From Trichoplax sp. H2 (Eukaryota; Placozoa; Uniplacotomia; Trichoplacea): 64,000 nt of DNA. Positions 59,751 to 64,000 of this stretch are shown here, piece by piece. Within the stretch, counting starts at the first letter, position 1, and the number at the start of each line of letters is the position of its first letter. The stretch covers positions 59,754-123,753 of the forward strand of contig NOWV01000212.1 in the NCBI GenBank assembly GCA_003344405.1. Direction: 5' to 3'. The notes beneath the pieces were generated by a model. That model saw nothing but the letters and a program-made list of their open reading frames with translations, did not search any database and was not told the DNA's origin. A program made the translations under genes and the position numbers.

Positions 59751-62180
59751 CATATGCGATTGGCTACTGAAGTACACTCATATGACATGCATCATCCTAT
59801 GATTCCAAGTTAAGACTGGTAGAAACTATTTTAATTATCTTTAGATAGTGTTATTCATGGACTAAAATTTTAAAGTATGAGTTACCAAGCCTGTCTTTCT
59901 CTACTTTTAAAATTCATTCATGAAATGTACTTGAAAACATATTTATATCGCGTTGGCTGCAAGATTGCTGAGATGATGATCATACATGACTTATAAAACA
60001 CATTAACAGTCTTGTATCACGAATTACTTCCTGACAAATATAATCGTCTAACGGAAAGCACTTACTTTGAGCTGCTTTTATAGATTACTACCCTCATCGG
60101 CCGAAAGATCTAAGAACAACACTTTTAGAAGGCTCACAATCAGTAAATACTCTGTACTATAATCTACAAAACAGCTTTATACTATAGCACTTAAACATTG
60201 TTAGTAACAATACTTTCTTAAATTTTATAAATTTAGGCAACGTAGTAGCGTAATAGCCTGTAATATAATCACTGATTATGATTATGATTGCATTGCGTAA
60301 CACTTAGAATCTGAGATGATATGGAATCAACAATCTCAATGTCCTTCTATCAGCCTCTGGTAAGCTTGGACGTGAAATTAGTCATCGTAACTAGTTAGAA
60401 AGTTAGAATGCTTGTTTTCTTTTTTAAGAATAACTCTCACTACATCTGAGATTGATAATATCCATTAGCAATACTGCCTTGTTGACATTAATCAATGTCA
60501 GCAGAATGCTTCTGACACTAAATAAATAGGATGGAAATCATGTATAATAGCAGTAGACAACTGACGAAAGAATGGTAATGTACACTACTGACATAGGTAT
60601 TCTTGATCTTAAGCAATGAAAATATTAACCTCAACTATAAGTACTTATAATCTTGCTGTTGTTTTTGCTAATTGTAAAGGTGTAATAGATTCCAGTATGA
60701 GCTTAACCCAGGCCTAAATTCAACCTAAAGTTATTTTAGCCAATCTATCTGGAAAGGGATAAATTCTAAACTTTTTTCAATCATGTTGTACAGGCCATAA
60801 GTTGAATGCGTAAGACTAGCTCAAAGATTGATTCTTTCCATTTACGAGTATCATAAAATAAAATACCATTACAACTAGCAACAAGCACAATTTTTGATGT
60901 TTATTTCTGCAGTCCAAAAGTAAAGTTTCAACTGAAAATAATCCATATTCAAGTGGTTATAGAACTGCATGTTTATCTAACCATAATAATTAGGAATGCT
61001 AATTTGTGTAACATTTAAGAAGTCACGTTTTCAATCACTGCAAAACTAGACACAATTTTTAATATGCATATAGTTCGAAAATTTTACCGAAAGGCAACTT
61101 TGCTTCTTAATTAGAAAATATGCATGAAGATGTAATTTATTGTTTGTGTCTTTATTAAAAAGTGATATTGTATTTAAAAATGTGGAATAAAGACTGAGCC
61201 GTAAATATAGATCTACTAATAGCGACCATCATTTAATTTGAATGTATAGCTTGTTTGCAGTAATTAAGGTCTTTCAGCTCAAGTTATGCCTTAGATCTCT
61301 GTTATTATTTCAGTTGTTTTGCCATGGGATTTATAAAATGTACTTGTAAAAAGAGACGCGCAAAGGATGTATCAAGTCTTGTTTGCATGGAAGAATGCAT
61401 GTGATTGCTAGGATTTTAGTTGTAATGTATTCAGTGCTAAAAGTTAGTTATTTTCTATTGCTCTCGATCAAGCGATCTCAGCTGTTCAGCTCGATTTACT
61501 CTTAGGAGATTGTAATTCCTGAGTCATCAGTCTACAATCTAGGATCTACGTGTACCACGAAATTTCAAAGTTTCGATTAAGTTCAGTGCTGCAAGTTAGT
61601 AAATGGAGTATTAGTTAACCTAAGGTCAGTAAGTTGTTATGTAAATTAGTGAAGTAATTATCGCAACATAGGTTACTAAGTTAGTCAACGAATTAGTGGA
61701 ATAATTATCGTAGATTATCTGATAGTCGGATTAAATTGTGAGCTATCCCAGCTCCGCATGGTCGATATACTGAACAGTAACAATCTTAATGACAACGAAA
61801 ATAATTGTAATTAAATCGTAGCAAAAGAAAGATTCTAAAACATGGATAGTCGTAAACACTTATTAAAAAATCTTCATATATTCAACCCATGAACAATATT
61901 TGTGAAATCTTTTAAATCCGCAGTTTATTAAATATGCAATAATAATTCTGACATATTGCAAATCTGGATAGGACTGTAAAATTGAATAAGCAAACAAAGT
62001 CTTGCTGTTGCAACGCTAGTCTGTAGGATAATATTGCGCGGTCTCATTCCTTTACTAATGGAATTAATCGACTTATAAGGTGATTAATACTACTTTTAGT
62101 TTTGAAACAACTGAAGAAGCTTGTAATTTATTGAATATCCGATACGACTTGTAAATGAATCTAATGTTGCTTAGAAGTTG
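59751..62180. other. intergenic, nothing recognised
   Basis: AT-rich spacer between the repeat array and the 3' end of the second P450. No coding frame or clear repeat was identified on either strand. Confidence 0.45.
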
Positions 62181-63668
62181 TTACTTGCGCTCCTTGAGAG
62201 ATATCCATATTCCATTTTGGCTTTTCAAAACTCCACCTGGAATGTGCTTAAAGGTTGTCTGATTGGTAGCTATATCAAAACGTTGCAAGATTCTAGCCGC
62301 TACCGCTTTCACTTCTTGGAAGGCAAAATTTTGTCCAATACAGTTTCGACTTCCTATAGCAAAGGGTATATAAGCATAGGCATCTCGACTGTTAGAATTC
62401 TCAGGTGTAAAACGTAGTGGATCATAGGTCCATGGATCTTTCCACCATCTCGAATCATGATGATAGACGTAAGCTGGAACTTCAATATCCATTCCTTTAG
62501 GAAATTTGACTCCACCAACAGTCATATCTTCTGCTAACGTATATCCAAGAAGCGGAACTGTCGTATGCAATCGTTGTGATTCTTTAATACATAACGTTAA
62601 ATAGGGTAGAGACGATAAGTCCTCCCATGCTATTTCAGTTCTGTCACCAAGAACGTTGTCTATCTCCTCTTGACATTTCTTTTGATAATCTGGATTACTC
62701 GCTAAACTATAGAGTAACCAGGATATTGATGTGGATGTTGTATCGTGTCCTGCAAATAAAAATGTTATCACTTCATCAGCCATCTCATCGAGTGTCATTC
62801 CTACACCATCGCTATCCTTGGCTGTGAGTAAAATATCTAGAAAGTCCAAGTGTTTCCTTTCTTCGTTAATGCCATCTTGATTTTCCAAATCAGCTTGACG
62901 TTCAAGTATAATTTCCTTAGCGAATTGTTTACAATAATGAACATTGGAGTAAAATTTTTTCCCCTCTGTAGTTAATTTATAAATCAACTTGCTGACATAG
63001 AGTGGATTTTGCGCTCTAGCTTCCACAAAGAGAGAGTTTTCGTGGCATGCTGTTAAGAATCGATGCCTAAAACCTTCTGCTTGCGGATTTAACTTTGTAG
63101 AGCAAGCACACTGTAAGATAATATCAAAAGTGCATAAGCTCATATCTTCTCGAACTTCGAAAGGTTTACTTTCTACAGCTAGTTTTGACCATTTATTCAT
63201 TAAGATATCGATACATTCATTATAGACAACCAGATAGGTCTTCAAAATATCAAAGTGAAATCCAGGTGTTAATAATTTTCGATTTCTTGACCACTGCTTT
63301 CCATTAGTGAATAAAAGTCCAGACCCAGTCCACTCCTTATAAATTCGTTGAACGACTGTTTCTTTCGTATTACATGGTTTGATAAATTTTTTGGCCACAA
63401 GAGGGCTACTCAATACTAATGTAGGATTGGTAATACCATACCAAATAGGAAACATATTAGGATAAGCTTGGCACAATTTAGTAAGACCTTCTAGGTAATC
63501 TTCCAATGTGCCCACATCATCTAGATTTCCAAGTAGCCAGTGTGCTTTGGGGCCAGGAACCTTTCTTAGGGCTGCCCATATGCGATTAGTTTCCATCAAC
63601 CAAGGAAGGATTGATTTTAGAAAAATGAGCGCCGTTGCTACAATGATTGATATTAAAATAATGTCCAT
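62181..63668 (-). CDS. CYP4-like cytochrome P450 (B)
   Basis: Intronless frame of 495 codons with every P450 landmark. There is a membrane anchor (IILISIIVATALIFL), the KVPGP hinge (36-40), C-helix WSRNR (Trp126/Arg130) in a CYP4-style LLTPGFHFDIL context, I-helix AGHDTTS (306-312), ExxR (Glu363-Arg366), RF (419-420) and heme loop FAIGSRNCIGQ with Cys443. It is clearly paralogous to the P450 at 45045-46523: lengths nearly match, and long stretches such as ITFLFAGHDTTSTS and KESQRLHTTVP are shared. It also has Ala at the CYP4 heme-linking Glu position. Same strand as the first P450, with the APAF-like gene between them. Its substrate is unknown; ER localisation and use of P450 reductase follow from the family. 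Confidence 0.94.
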   Translation of the reverse strand: MDIILISIIVATALIFLKSILPWLMETNRIWAALRKVPGPKAHWLLGNLDDVGTLEDYLEGLTKLCQAYPNMFPIWYGITNPTLVLSSPLVAKKFIKPCNTKETVVQRIYKEWTGSGLLFTNGKQWSRNRKLLTPGFHFDILKTYLVVYNECIDILMNKWSKLAVESKPFEVREDMSLCTFDIILQCACSTKLNPQAEGFRHRFLTACHENSLFVEARAQNPLYVSKLIYKLTTEGKKFYSNVHYCKQFAKEIILERQADLENQDGINEERKHLDFLDILLTAKDSDGVGMTLDEMADEVITFLFAGHDTTSTSISWLLYSLASNPDYQKKCQEEIDNVLGDRTEIAWEDLSSLPYLTLCIKESQRLHTTVPLLGYTLAEDMTVGGVKFPKGMDIEVPAYVYHHDSRWWKDPWTYDPLRFTPENSNSRDAYAYIPFAIGSRNCIGQNFAFQEVKAVAARILQRFDIATNQTTFKHIPGGVLKSQNGIWISLKERK

Positions 63669-64000
63669 AGTGGTTTAGTTCAACCTTGAAGGATGGCGTA
63701 ATGTGTAAAAGAATACAATTTTGTCAAGTAAATCAAAAATTTAGCACTCATTAAAAAATAATCATGCCGGAGGATTTACTTAATAATGACTGTCGATAAT
63801 GACAATCTCCTCTCGTATAATAGCGTTATTAATAATTATCACTCTGCAGCAGTTGCTAATTTTATATTGTTTTTATGCAGTTTTTCTATTGAATACGCAG
63901 GCTCGACTTACTATATAGTCTGTATATTAATATCTAATATTGCTGTGGCTAATATTGATTAAAGACAAAAATGATATACTGCATAATTCGTTAAATATAG
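63669..64000. other. upstream region of P450 B
   Basis: The remaining bases to the window end are AT-rich and would contain the P450 B promoter. No element or frame could be supported. Confidence 0.4.

Noticed and set aside
1-64000. CRISPR arrays, operons, bacterial ribosome-binding sites, prophage
   Set aside because: The repeats here lack unique spacers of constant length, genes are split by GT-AG introns, and the protein families are animal ones, so prokaryotic features do not apply.

Overview
The window reads as nuclear DNA of a simple animal. It is AT-rich. Most genes are split by short GT-AG introns, and introns and spacers are full of short decayed tandem arrays. The gene content is metazoan: a CARD/NB-ARC/WD40 (APAF-1-type) gene, Frizzled-type cysteine-rich-domain (CRD) proteins, and two CYP4-like cytochromes P450. 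A placozoan (Trichoplax/Hoilungia type) is my best guess; a sponge or another early-branching animal is not excluded. The species call is inference.

Layout. 1-1520: a less AT-rich stretch with a GTAC-dense island and coding-like but unresolved frames. 1525-2343: seven copies of a ~122-125 bp tandem repeat. 3099-5126 (minus) and 22051-23741 (plus): two intact three-exon genes for secreted proteins with two Frizzled-like CRD modules and a C-terminal hydrophobic tail that looks like a GPI signal. 5.9-22 kb: a 16-kb gene-poor stretch with several repeat arrays. 25661-28336 (minus): a third family member, disabled by an in-frame TGA at a conserved Cys, a lost splice acceptor and further Cys losses. 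29860-30618 (minus): heavily decayed family remnants. 36242-38695 (minus): a fourth, divergent member whose last exon I could not find. 38.8-40.3 kb: a ~180-bp satellite-like array.

45045-46523 and 62181-63668 (both minus): two single-exon CYP4-like P450s. They bracket the largest gene, 48164-57836 (minus, about 19 exons, ~1,325 codons), which encodes a CARD, an NB-ARC ATPase with unusual motif residues, a helical linker and a long WD40-type C-terminus. 58571-59117 (plus): one reading frame interrupted by a single TAG that resembles the N-terminal part of a tyrosine recombinase.

The most noteworthy system is the local family of tandem-CRD genes. Exon structure, split codon and cysteine spacing are conserved across at least three copies, while two neighbouring copies are dying. 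All gene models were spliced by eye: GT/AG sites and phases were checked by hand, with no transcript support. 48164-57836 also has one unresolved junction.
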